From Streptomyces davaonensis JCM 4913 (GTDB lineage: Bacteria > Actinomycetota > Actinomycetes > Streptomycetales > Streptomycetaceae), in assembly GCF_000349325.1 (NCBI RefSeq), contig NC_020504.1, forward strand, positions 1 through 64,000: a DNA stretch of 64,000 nucleotides, given 5' to 3'. The notes beneath the pieces were generated by a model that searched no databases, was not told where the DNA came from, and saw only the letters and a program-made list of their open reading frames with translations. This document shows positions 16,545 to 24,937 of the stretch, piece by piece; position 1 is the stretch's first letter, and every line of letters starts with the position of its first letter. The translations under genes were made by a program, and so were the position numbers.

Positions 16545-16870
16545 TTTGCTGCTACTGCCGGGCTGCGGTGAGGCGGCCGTCGAAGGCGATGCCGATGGCC
16601 TGGAGGGCCGGCTTCCATCGCCTGGTCCAGCGTTTCGCGCCGTTCCCGGTCGAATCCAGGCTCATGACCGCACATGGACGCACTTGAGGGCGGCCTGCTC
16701 AGTGGGGAAATGCCCGCGGGCGCGCACGGCCTTGCGGATCCGGGCGTTCGCGCTCTCGATGGCGTCCTCGGTGAACTCCGGGAACCGCTCCATGGCGGCT
16801 TCCTCGGTCGGCGCCGTGCAGACCGGGCGGAGGGCTTCCGCGATCTTCTACCAGGAGGCTGCCTTCATGC
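16545..16870 (-). pseudogene. IS256-family transposase, 3' remnant
   Basis: Minus-strand reading gives E-S-A-N-A-R-I-R-K-A-V-R-A-R-G-H-F-P followed by T-E-Q-A-A-L-K-C-V, the hallmark C-terminal region of IS256 (MULE-type) transposases. A frame break follows, and then W-T-M-R-W-like and F-D-G-R-L-like remnants. The catalytic DDE core is missing. The 35-bp repeat's right copy lies 30 bases beyond its 5' side. Confidence 0.7.
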
Positions 16871-16899
16871 GCGCACGGCCGGAAGATCACCCGACCAGG

Positions 16900-16934
16900 A
16901 CTCCGTTCGACTTGCGGGTTCCAGGATCGGCTGA
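16900..16934. repeat. 35-bp direct repeat, right copy
   Basis: Same-orientation partner of 14512-14546 (31 of 35 bases). A weak partial echo (CCGTTCGAT, then GCAGGTTC) occurs near 52992, too degraded to count as a third copy. Confidence 0.7.
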
Positions 16935-17496
16935 GATACGGCTTCTGAGACACCCCAGCCGACTCCCACCCCGCACCCGCACCCTCCCCTTCCGCGAGCG
17001 CGGGACGGCAGGCCCCCAGCCCGCCCAGCCGAACCACGAGGAGCCGCACCCTGACCCACCCCACTCCGACCATCAACACACCCGCAGACCCCCGCGGCGC
17101 CGACGCCACCGTGTCCGAGCCGGGCAAACGATGCCCAGCGGCCTGCACGCCGCCACCCGCCCGACGGGCACCACGGTCAGCAGTCACAACGTGTCGTCCC
17201 TGCTCGCGGAACTCACCCGCCACAACGACTGTGCCGACGCCCTGCACGCCCTGGTCCTGCCCGCCGACCACCTCGACACGCACCGCAGCCCCATCGACCA
17301 CGCACGCCGCCACGCCCTGTTCTCCATGCGGCCCTGCTTCATCGACCCGATGCAATGACGGAACCTGCAGCGTCGGCTGCGGGCCGATCACCTCCCCGCC
17401 AGCACGCACGCCCAACGCCGGATCTTCCACGCCCTGACCGGCACACCCCCCGGCGGCTCGCGCACTCCTCCCCCGATTCCTCGGCGCACCCGGTCC
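16935..17496 (+). pseudogene. Decayed coding region, no identifiable gene
   Basis: Between 17180 and 17460 the plus strand reads like protein (N-V-S-S-L-L-A-E-L-T-R-H-N-D, R-H-A-L-F-S-M-R-P-C-F-I-D-P-M-Q). A TGA at 17356-17358 interrupts it, after which the same frame continues R-N-L-Q-R-R-L-R-A-D-H. I interpret it as an old gene killed by a nonsense change. The stretch 17050-17130 also shares a short motif (TCCGAGCCGGGC) with 18780-18800. Confidence 0.35.
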
Positions 17497-17526
17497 GGTA
17501 CCACATCAGGTACCAGTAGCGGTACC
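17497..17526 (+). promoter_or_regulatory. Three GGTACC sites with 12-bp period
   Basis: GGTACC occurs at 17497-17502, 17509-17514 and 17521-17526, start-to-start spacing exactly 12 bases, ending 9 bases before the antitoxin ATG. Regular palindromic sites at the start of a toxin-antitoxin operon are the expected layout of an antitoxin autoregulation operator. Confidence 0.6.
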
Positions 17527-17535
17527 GCGGGATCC

Positions 17536-17742
17536 ATGCCTGCACTCAACGTGGAATTCACCGAGGAAGAGATGGCTCGGCTGCGGGAGCGGGCGGCGCT
17601 CACAGGCCGGAGCCTGAAGCAGCACGTGCACGACGTGACCGTGGAGGAGGCCGACCGGATCTCCTTCGTCGAAGGCGCGGTCGCCGAAGCCGCCCGGATC
17701 CTGCCCGGTGTCACGGCCCGCTTCCCCGAAGGACAGCGGTGA
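17536..17742 (+). CDS. Antitoxin of a Doc-like toxin-antitoxin pair
   Basis: A 68-residue protein starting M-P-A-L-N-V-E-F-T-E-E-E-M-A-R-L-R-E-R-A-A-L-T-G-R-S. This is the short-beta-strand-then-two-helices pattern of ribbon-helix-helix antitoxins. Residues about 1-40 should bind the operator just upstream, and the acidic C-terminal part (V-E-E-A-D-R...E-A-A-R-I-L) should hold the toxin. The stop overlaps the toxin GTG (GTGA at 17739), giving translational coupling. The companion protein belongs to the Fic/Doc-like toxin group seen again at 40399. Confidence 0.75.
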   Translation: MPALNVEFTEEEMARLRERAALTGRSLKQHVHDVTVEEADRISFVEGAVAEAARILPGVTARFPEGQR

Positions 17743-18122
17743 GCCCGATCATCCGTGTCGACGTCGGCTGGGTCCTGCAGATCCGGTCCGCGATCTCCCC
17801 GCTGAACGTGCCCATCGCGGACTGGGGCGCCCTGGGGTTCATGGCCGGCCGGCACACCTTCGAGCGCGAACGCGGCGTCCTCCACTACGAAGAACCCGCC
17901 GCACGGGCTGCGACCTTCCTGCACACCGCACTGCTGCTGCGCCCCTTCACCGACTACAACCTCGTCATCGGATGGGCCTGCACCAGCCAGTACATGCACC
18001 TCTCCCACCAGCCCCTGAAGCCCAAGGACGACGACCTGTACGAACTCGCCCACACCGTCCGCGCACAGGAAGCCGACCTCCGCACCGTCGCACAGCGCCT
18101 GGAGTCCTGGCGCACCGCATGA
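17739..18122 (+). CDS. Fic/Doc-like toxin component
   Basis: A 127-residue protein starting at GTG 17739. The segment L-H-T-A-L-L-L-R-P-F-T-D-Y-N-L-V-I-G-W-A aligns with the Fic/Doc signature H-P-F-x-D-G-N-x-R in a degenerate form: the active-site His is Arg and the GN-R part is Y-N-L. It aligns with the toxin at 40399-40776 through H-T and N at the same spacing. Doc toxins phosphorylate EF-Tu and other Fic proteins AMPylate targets, but with this motif the chemistry is uncertain. Second gene of the operon, coupled to the antitoxin; a terminator is not evident. Confidence 0.7.
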   Translation: MSPIIRVDVGWVLQIRSAISPLNVPIADWGALGFMAGRHTFERERGVLHYEEPAARAATFLHTALLLRPFTDYNLVIGWACTSQYMHLSHQPLKPKDDDLYELAHTVRAQEADLRTVAQRLESWRTA

Positions 18123-18230
18123 CACCGGCGGGCCGGCTTGGGGAGCACGGTTGCGGACCGCTTGCCATCCCCCCTCCATGGGCCGGCGTCCCGTGTTTGA
18201 GGGATGCGCCGACAGCGAGCGAGGGGGACG

Positions 18231-18620
18231 TCACCTGTGGGGGCCTCGCCACCGGTGGAAGAAGGTCTCTCCCGGGCCAGCTCCCAGGCGCATCGGCACG
18301 CCGGTCAGCACCGTGCCCACATCGATCGTGTCCCGGGAACCAAGGACGGTGAACCCGCGCCGCTCGTCGTAGGGACCGAGCGCGCGGGAGGTCTCGAACC
18401 CACTGAACAGCAGGATGTAGTCCAACTGCCGGTAGACCTGCACGCACCGCTTCAGCACAGCCGTGCCGATCCCGCGGCCCCGGGTGTCCTCACTCACCGC
18501 GACCGCTTTGATCTTCGCGTACTTCACCATCGACGCCAGTGCGTGACCGTTGTGACCGGGCAGCTTCATGACCATCGCAGCGACCGCACCGGACGGGACA
18601 GGCAACGACAGAGCCGCCCC
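18231..18620 (-). pseudogene. GNAT acetyltransferase, N-terminally truncated
   Basis: The minus strand encodes the C-terminal part of a GNAT-fold N-acetyltransferase. The acetyl-CoA motif is V-A-V-S-E-D-T-R-G-R-G-I-G-T-A-V-L-K, followed by a helix (R-C-V-Q-V-Y-R-Q-L) and the strand Y-I-L-L-F-S-G-F-E, then G-P-Y-D-E-R-R-G-F. A normal family member would have some 60-80 further residues upstream. Instead the frame runs into the 18638-18680 hairpin and low-complexity sequence, with no good start codon. A GTG or ATG inside V-A-A-M-V-M-K-L could start a short form, so a residual product is possible. Confidence 0.6.
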
Positions 18621-18637
18621 GGCGCCCGCCCCTTCCC

Positions 18638-18680
18638 CTTCGGCGTGGGCGGGGCGGCAGGGACCCCGCCCACGCCGAAG
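18638..18680. terminator. 17-bp perfect hairpin, bidirectional terminator-like
   Basis: CTTCGGCGTGGGCGGGG (18638-18654) pairs perfectly with 18664-18680 around a 9-base loop. A looser version occurs near 16990-17030 ahead of similar downstream sequence. It lies at the broken 5' side of the GNAT gene. Confidence 0.65.
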
Positions 18681-19249
18681 CCCCAAGGAGTCGCCGCCCA
18701 TGGCCAGCCCGAGCCCTGCCACCGATACGCCCGCCGGCCTCGTGCGCGCCACCGTCGGCCCTCGCGACACCGACACCGCCGCGTCCGAGCCGGGCGGAGC
18801 GATGCGCGGCAGCACAATGATGACGACGGCCTCGGCGCCACCCAGGCGCCGACGGGACGGGGTACCTCGCTCCACGCAGGAGAGGGCGGAACGGGGCTCG
18901 GGCACAAGGCCTCCCTGATGTTCGGATCCGGCGACCCGCGGCCAGCGGACACCTGTCACTGACTCCAACCAGGCGAACCACTGGGGCGGTTGCAGCCGCC
19001 CGCGGCGTAGTGGCCAGTTCAGGGCACGGGGCGCACGATTCCGACCCTTTCTGCGACCCCAAGGTCCCGCCGCTGGCGGGCCTTTGCGGCAATCACCCCT
19101 ACGCACTGTCTTCGTCGGCAGAGTGGACGCCCGCACGTCCCTTGCTTACGAAGCGACTACGCCGGGGATGCCAGATGCAGGGATGATCTGACACTGCCGC
19201 GGCATGGGACCCAGTTATGGGGTACCTGCTGCGGGCGCCCGCCAGGGCA
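18681..19249. other. No supported gene
   Basis: A small plus-strand frame at 18701-18919 begins M-A-S-P-S-P-A-T-D-T-P and is Pro/Ser/Thr-rich with no domain. It shares a short block with 17050-17130 and may be a decayed small gene. 18920-19249 has no credible gene; it should contain the promoter of the hydrolase-caspase operon. Confidence 0.4.
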
Positions 19250-20182
19250 ATGGGGGGATCAGTTGTGGCTCACGTTGTGGTGGTTCACGGAATCGGACAA
19301 GAGTACGTCGGGCCTGAATCGTTGGAGCTGAGCATCGCACCAGGTCTGCGGGACGGCATACGGCTGGCGCAGGGCCGGGACTCTGCGGCAGACCTGGTGA
19401 CCGTGGCCTGCGCCTCGTACGGTCACTTGTTCCTCGCGTCCGACACCCGAAGCTGGTCACTGCCCCCGTGGGACGAGACAGATGTCGAGGAGGGTCTTGA
19501 GGCTGAACTGCTCATGGCGTGGTGGGAGCAAGCGGCGCGGGTGGATAGGGCTGTGACCGGCCCGGACGAGCCGGGCACGCTCGGCGGGGCCGCGTATGGC
19601 GCGTCTCGTCTGCTGCTGTCGGATCGGGTACGCGCCGCGCTGGACGCGCTCAGCGGGTCCCGCTACTTCGGCTATGTCTCGGACCGGATGTTGATCTTCG
19701 CGTTGAAGCAGGTCCGCCGCTATATGACGGAGCCGGAGCTGCGGAGTGCCGCACAGGCGCAGGTGGCAGCCCTGGTCTCGGACGATACTCGGGTACTCGT
19801 GGGCCATTCCCTGGGCTCGGTCGTGGCCTATGAAGCCCTGTGCGCGCATCCGAAGTGGCCGGTGACGGATCTGATCACCCTTGGGTCACCGCTGGGGATC
19901 CGGCGCATGATCTTTGACCGGCTCGATCCCTCGCCGGTCCAGGGCGTGGGGGTCTGGCCGGGCGGAGTGCGCCGGTGGACGAACATCGCGGACCCTGGGG
20001 ACATCGTGGCGCTGGTGGACCGGCTTGCTGACCGATTCGGTGCACGGGTGCAGGACCACCGGATCACCAACGGCGTGCGCATGCACGATCTGTTGCGCTA
20101 TCTGACCGCTGTCACCACCGGCCGCACCGTTGCCGAAGCGCTGTCAGGCCCAACGGGCAGGACGGTTGCGGGTGTTCAATGA
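19250..20182 (+). CDS. Alpha/beta-hydrolase partnered with a caspase-STAND protein
   Basis: A 310-residue lipase/esterase-like alpha/beta-hydrolase. V-V-V-H-G-I-G forms the oxyanion strand, the nucleophile elbow is V-G-H-S-L-G-S-V-V (Ser in G-H-S-L-G), the acid is likely in I-A-D-P-G-D, and the His lies in N-G-V-R-M-H-D-L. No signal peptide, so it acts inside the cell. ATG 19250 or GTG 19265 (GGGGGGATC just before it) may be the start. Its stop overlaps the ATG of the caspase gene (ATGA, 20179), so the two are made together. Hydrolases coupled to STAND proteins are candidate effectors or activators in NTP-dependent conflict systems; here membrane or lipid damage is a reasonable inference. Confidence 0.8.
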   Translation: MGGSVVAHVVVVHGIGQEYVGPESLELSIAPGLRDGIRLAQGRDSAADLVTVACASYGHLFLASDTRSWSLPPWDETDVEEGLEAELLMAWWEQAARVDRAVTGPDEPGTLGGAAYGASRLLLSDRVRAALDALSGSRYFGYVSDRMLIFALKQVRRYMTEPELRSAAQAQVAALVSDDTRVLVGHSLGSVVAYEALCAHPKWPVTDLITLGSPLGIRRMIFDRLDPSPVQGVGVWPGGVRRWTNIADPGDIVALVDRLADRFGARVQDHRITNGVRMHDLLRYLTAVTTGRTVAEALSGPTGRTVAGVQ

Positions 20183-23100
20183 AGCAAGAAAATGCGGCGG
20201 AGTGTGCCGAGCAGAGCTATCTCATCACGATTGGCGTCAACACCCCTCAGGGCCAGAGGCGCAACGAACTCAGGTATCCGGTACGGGACGCCGAACGAGT
20301 GCGTGAACTGCTGACGCCGAGGGGGTACACACCCGTCCTTTCCAGCCTTTGGCAGAGCCCGACGGCGACCGAGGTGCGGAACAGAATCAAGGGCTGGGCA
20401 GCGAGCGCGGGGCTTGGCCCGAAGAGCGTGGTCGTCGTGTACTTCGCGGGTCACGGCTTCAAGGGCGAGTTGCACCACGAGCTCGTGTGCGCGGATGAGG
20501 AGGGCGCAGAGAGCACGCTGAGGACGGATGACCTGTGCGGTCCTCTGCTGGAGAGTCGGCTCGGACACCTCCTGGTCATGCTCGACACGTGCTATGCGGG
20601 CGCGGGGACGGCACAACTGGCTGAGGTGAGCAGCAGGTTGGCTTCCAAAAGGAACCGGCCCAGCGGTGTCTGGCTGATGGCCTCGGCGCGCGGCAAGGAA
20701 CAGGCGAAGGAGCGTGCGTTCGTGGACGGGCTGACCAATGCCCTGACGGACACGCGCATGCGGCTTCCTCAATTCCTGGACGTCGACGAGGTCACTCGCA
20801 GGATCCAGCGCTACCTCGGCGAACATTCCCCGGCGCAGCACGTGTCGGTGTACACCGTGGACAGCGACGGACACGCTCCGTTCTTCCCCAATCTGCCCGC
20901 CGACGGCCTGGACGCGGCCGCTGTGGTCCGTCTGTACAGCCGTGACCGCTTTCACTTCGAGCCACGGGGCCGCGGCATTGAGCACCTGGGGGAACAAGGC
21001 GACCACTTCGTCGGCCGGACAGCCACTCTGACCGAGCTGGCCCGGTGGCTCGCAGGCCCGCACGACGGCCGGGCACGTGTGGTCACCGGAGCCCCGGGGT
21101 CGGGGAAGTCCGCGGTGCTGGGGAGGCTTCTTCTGCTGTCGGACGAAGACTATGCGGCCCGGACGGACGCCCGGCCCGAGACCCTGCCCCCGCGGGGATT
21201 GACCCTCGTGCCGCTCCACGCACGCCGTGCCACCCTGGAGCGGCTGGTCACCGACCTGGCCGCCGTGCTGGGATCACCCGGCTTGAACCGCGGTGAACTG
21301 CTGGAGATTCTGGGGCGGCGCACCACTGCGCTGGTGGTCGTGGTGGACGCGCTGGACGAGGCCGGAACCGCCGGGGACAGCGCGGAAGGCGCGCGCATCG
21401 CCAGGGAGTTGCTGCAGCCCCTCAGTACGCTGGCCGGCATACGGCTGATCGTGGGGGCGCGCCGCCCGCTGGTGCCTGCTCTGGGCCATGCGACGACCGT
21501 TTATGACCTGGACGAGCACGGCAGTCACTTTGCTGCGGATGATGTCGTCGCCTATGCCCGCAGCCTGCTGCTGGACTCGCATGAGGCGAATAGCCTCTCC
21601 CCCTACCGTGACAATCCGGCACTCGCCGACACGGTCGCCCGGGGCATCGCCGTGCGGGCCGGCACCTGCTTCCTGGTCGCACGCATGACCGCCCGCGCCC
21701 TGGTTCAGGGGCAGAGGACCGTCGACCCGGCGCGGCCGGGCTGGCAGGAGGAGCTCCCCAGCGATGTCGGGCAGGCGTTCGCCGAGTATCTGGACCGCTT
21801 CGGCTCGCAGCAGGCGAAAGTCACCCACCTGCTGCTTCCCTTGGCCTACGCCCAGGGAAGCGGGCTGCCCTGGTCCACCCTGTGGTCACCACTGGTAAGG
21901 GCCCTTACCGGCACCGACTGCCCGCACGCGGACCTTGCCTGGCTGCATCAGAACGCGTGGGAATACATCATCGAGACCGAGGCTCCCGGAGGGTCGAGGT
22001 ACCGGCTCTACCACGAGACCATGGCGGAGTACCTGCGCACGCCCGGTGGCGAGTCAGCCGCCCACCAGATCGTCGCCGACACCCTGCTGACGCAGGTCCA
22101 GCCCGATCCCCTCAACGGCAGGCGCGCCTGGTCGGCCGCCCATCCCTACATCCGGGAACACCTCGCCGACCACGCGGCAGCAGGCGGGACACTGGAGCGG
22201 CTCCTCCACGACAACGGCTATCTGGTGCACGCCGGTTCGGCATCCCTCATGCGGGCCCTGCGCACGGCTCCCCCGGGCTTGGCGCGCACCCGCGGCTCGG
22301 TCTACCGCGCCTCCGCCGACATCCACGCCGGCGCGCCGCCGGAGGAGCGCCAGGACATCCTCGCCATCGACGCCGCCCGGTTCAACCAGCCCAGGCACGT
22401 CATCGACGAACTGTCCGAGGGGCGGCCCTGGCGGCCCCTGTGGGCGACGGGCAGCCTCGTCCACACCGCCCTGCGCACCACCCTCCAGGGCAGGACCGGC
22501 CACGCCGCACAGATCGCCTGCGTCACGATGGACGGACGCCCGCACGCAGTCACCACCGACAGCGAACCTCGCAACCCGACGCGTTCCTCCCGCCTCTTTG
22601 CCGACGGTGTGCTGCGAGTGTGGGACCTCACCACCGGTGATCAGGTCGCCTCTCTCACCGGCCACACAGGGCGCATCAGCGCGGTCGCGTGCTACACCTT
22701 CGACGGGCACGCCCACGCGGTCACGATCAGCCCGGCCGACCTCCTGGGCAACGGGGCCGGCGACGGCACGGTCAGAGTGTGGGATCTCAACGAGGGCACC
22801 GGACGCGTGATCGCTTCCGGCGACCTCGGTCATGGCAGCCTCGGGCACATGTCCACCATGGCCTACACCATGATCGACGGACAACCGCACGCCGTCACCG
22901 GAAACCAGACCGGCGAAGCAGCGGTGCGCGTATGGAACCTGCTGGACGGCGGACTGCGCGGCCCGCTCACCGGCCACGTGGACGCGGTGTCCTCCATCGG
23001 CTGCATCGACATCGAAGAGCGCCCGCACGCCGTCGTGGGCTGCCTGAACGGGGCTGCGTGGGTGTACGACCTGACCGACCGCACAATCCGGACGGTTCTC

Positions 23101-24441
23101 ACCGGTCACACCCAGCAGGTGACCGCCGTCGCATGCGTCAGCATCGCCGGCGTCCCCCACGCCATCACCACCAGCGCCGACAAGACCGTGCGGCGGTGGA
23201 ACCTTGACGAGGGCGGCGCCGGCACCGTCCTCACCGGCCAGACCCACGCCGCATCCGCCCTGGCCTGCACGCACATCGCCAAGGTTCCGCACGCGGTCAC
23301 AGGAGGGGACGACAGCCTCCTGCGTGTCTGGAACCTGAACAGCGGCACCCAGCGGGCAACCCTCACCGGCCACACGTCGTCCGTGTGGGCGGTCGCCTGC
23401 ATCAGCGTCGACGGCCGCGCGCACGCCGTCACCGGCAGTGGCGAACCCTCGGCGCGGGTGTGGGATCTGACCGAGGACACCCAGGCCCGCACAGTGCGAA
23501 GAGGCCACACCCGTCAGGTATCCGGTGCGGCCTGGACGACGGTCGACGGCCGCCCGCACTGGGTCACCGTCGGCCGGGACGACGTCGTACGGGTGTGGGA
23601 CGCGGCGAGCGGGACCCAGCGCGTGGCCCTCACCGGCCATACCGCCGGCAGTTGGGGCCATCCCCCCAGCCTGGACTGCACGGTGATCGACGGTGTCCCG
23701 CACGCAGTCACCGGCGGCGCCGACTACACCGTGCGCGTGTGGGACCTCAGCCGAAAGAAAGAACGGTCCGTGCGGACCGGTCATTGGAACCAGGTCAACA
23801 CCGTGGTCTGCACCAGCATCGACGGCCGCCCCCACGCGGTCAGTGGAAGCGCGGACTGGACCGTACGCGTCTGGGACCTGACAGACGACTCCCGCCCCGA
23901 GCAGATCTTCGAGTTCGGACGCCCCTCCCGCCACGAATACGACCCCGGCCGCGACGCCACCGCGGTCATCTGCGCCGACCTCGACGCACGTCCGCACGCC
24001 GTCCTCGCCTGGGGCGGCGACCACAATGCGGTGCACATCCGGGACCTCACCGACGGCTCGCCACGCGGGGTCCTGTCGTGCGACATGAGCGGAGTGGTCG
24101 CCCTGGCCACAACCCGCATCGCGGGACGAACCCACGCCGTCGCATGCGGAGAGGGCGTCGAGGTGTGGGACCTGACGCAACGCACCCGGCGCGCCGTCCT
24201 GACCGGACACACCGGCTGGGTCAGCGCCGTGGCCTGCGCCTGCATCGAGGGCCGGCCCCATGCCTTCACAACCGGCGCCGACCGCACCATACGCGTGTGG
24301 GACCTGGAAACGAACGAGTTGGTCTCCACCATCGCCCTGCCCCTGCCCGGACACGCCATCAGCGCAACACCCTCCGACATCCTCGTCGGCATGGACGACG
24401 ACATCGCCGTATTCACCCGACACAACGAAGTGACGCTCTAA
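20179..24441 (+). CDS. Caspase-like protease / STAND NTPase / WD40-repeat protein
   Basis: An intact 1420-residue modular protein. Residues about 10-230 form a caspase-like (C14) domain with His92 in Y-F-A-G-H-G and Cys138 in L-D-T-C-Y-A-G. Residues about 275-700 are a STAND/NACHT-type NTPase: F-V-G-R-T-A-T-L, Walker A G-A-P-G-S-G-K-S at 304-311, Walker B V-V-V-V-D-A-L-D-E-A. From about 765 to the end there are some 14-15 WD40-like blades, each with a conserved inserted phrase (I-x-G-x-P-H-A-V-T) and ending R-V-W-D/N-L. WD40 blades would sense a trigger, the STAND domain would oligomerise and the caspase would execute. Such proteins are known as bacterial regulated-death or defence modules. 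Coupled to the hydrolase gene; monocistronic after that. Confidence 0.9.
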   Translation: MKQENAAECAEQSYLITIGVNTPQGQRRNELRYPVRDAERVRELLTPRGYTPVLSSLWQSPTATEVRNRIKGWAASAGLGPKSVVVVYFAGHGFKGELHHELVCADEEGAESTLRTDDLCGPLLESRLGHLLVMLDTCYAGAGTAQLAEVSSRLASKRNRPSGVWLMASARGKEQAKERAFVDGLTNALTDTRMRLPQFLDVDEVTRRIQRYLGEHSPAQHVSVYTVDSDGHAPFFPNLPADGLDAAAVVRLYSRDRFHFEPRGRGIEHLGEQGDHFVGRTATLTELARWLAGPHDGRARVVTGAPGSGKSAVLGRLLLLSDEDYAARTDARPETLPPRGLTLVPLHARRATLERLVTDLAAVLGSPGLNRGELLEILGRRTTALVVVVDALDEAGTAGDSAEGARIARELLQPLSTLAGIRLIVGARRPLVPALGHATTVYDLDEHGSHFAADDVVAYARSLLLDSHEANSLSPYRDNPALADTVARGIAVRAGTCFLVARMTARALVQGQRTVDPARPGWQEELPSDVGQAFAEYLDRFGSQQAKVTHLLLPLAYAQGSGLPWSTLWSPLVRALTGTDCPHADLAWLHQNAWEYIIETEAPGGSRYRLYHETMAEYLRTPGGESAAHQIVADTLLTQVQPDPLNGRRAWSAAHPYIREHLADHAAAGGTLERLLHDNGYLVHAGSASLMRALRTAPPGLARTRGSVYRASADIHAGAPPEERQDILAIDAARFNQPRHVIDELSEGRPWRPLWATGSLVHTALRTTLQGRTGHAAQIACVTMDGRPHAVTTDSEPRNPTRSSRLFADGVLRVWDLTTGDQVASLTGHTGRISAVACYTFDGHAHAVTISPADLLGNGAGDGTVRVWDLNEGTGRVIASGDLGHGSLGHMSTMAYTMIDGQPHAVTGNQTGEAAVRVWNLLDGGLRGPLTGHVDAVSSIGCIDIEERPHAVVGCLNGAAWVYDLTDRTIRTVLTGHTQQVTAVACVSIAGVPHAITTSADKTVRRWNLDEGGAGTVLTGQTHAASALACTHIAKVPHAVTGGDDSLLRVWNLNSGTQRATLTGHTSSVWAVACISVDGRAHAVTGSGEPSARVWDLTEDTQARTVRRGHTRQVSGAAWTTVDGRPHWVTVGRDDVVRVWDAASGTQRVALTGHTAGSWGHPPSLDCTVIDGVPHAVTGGADYTVRVWDLSRKKERSVRTGHWNQVNTVVCTSIDGRPHAVSGSADWTVRVWDLTDDSRPEQIFEFGRPSRHEYDPGRDATAVICADLDARPHAVLAWGGDHNAVHIRDLTDGSPRGVLSCDMSGVVALATTRIAGRTHAVACGEGVEVWDLTQRTRRAVLTGHTGWVSAVACACIEGRPHAFTTGADRTIRVWDLETNELVSTIALPLPGHAISATPSDILVGMDDDIAVFTRHNEVTL

Positions 24442-24628
24442 CCCCCAGCCAACAGCACACACAGCACGCTCCCGATCCCCCAAGCCATGCCGCCCGGCGC
24501 CATAACCGGGCAGCACAAGCACACGTCACACACCCCGGGAGAGCCCCAGTCCCGCACACCAACCTTGGGCCTGATCCGCTTTGGCGGACATCCGAGATCA
24601 GGGGTTCTGCCCCGGGAGGATGTCCATC

Positions 24629-24937
24629 ATGGAGAGCATGGGGAAGAAGAAGCCTCGGCCTCGCCGTTCGTTCACGCCGGAGTTCAAGGCCGAGATCGTC
24701 GAGCTGTGCCGACGCGGTGACCGCTCAGTCGGTCAGATCGCCAAGGACTTCGACCTGACAGAGACCGCGGTGCGGCTGTGGGTCAGCCAGGCCGAGGTCG
24801 ACGCAGGCGAACGCGATGGCCTTACCAGCAGTGAACGCGAGGAACTGGCCGCGTTGCGGCGGGAGAACCGCCGGCTGCGCGAAGACGTCGACATCCTCAA
24901 GCGGGCCACGGCTTTCTTCGCGAAGGAGACCCGGTGA
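24629..24937 (+). CDS. IS3 transposase OrfA
   Basis: 102 residues from ATG 24629, chosen because GGGAGGA lies 8 bases upstream; a start at 24638 is also possible. Basic N-terminus (K-K-K-P-R-P-R-R-S-F-T), then the IS3 HTH (E-F-K-A-E-I-V-E-L-C...V-G-Q-I-A-K-D-F-D-L-T-E-T-A-V-R-L-W-V) and a C-terminal leucine zipper (E-L-A-A-L-R-R-E-N-R-R-L-R-E-D-V-D-I-L-K). It ends overlapping the OrfB start (GTGA at 24934). Confidence 0.9.
   Translation: MESMGKKKPRPRRSFTPEFKAEIVELCRRGDRSVGQIAKDFDLTETAVRLWVSQAEVDAGERDGLTSSEREELAALRRENRRLREDVDILKRATAFFAKETR

Noticed and set aside
14512..16934. attL/attR of an integrated element
   Set aside because: The 35-bp repeats contain no recognisable tRNA 3' end and no integrase lies between them; kept only as direct repeats.
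22054..24522. Open minus-strand frame of over 800 codons under the WD40 region
   Set aside because: Antisense shadow of the repeated WD40 coding sequence; composition is biased and no start signal or domain is seen.
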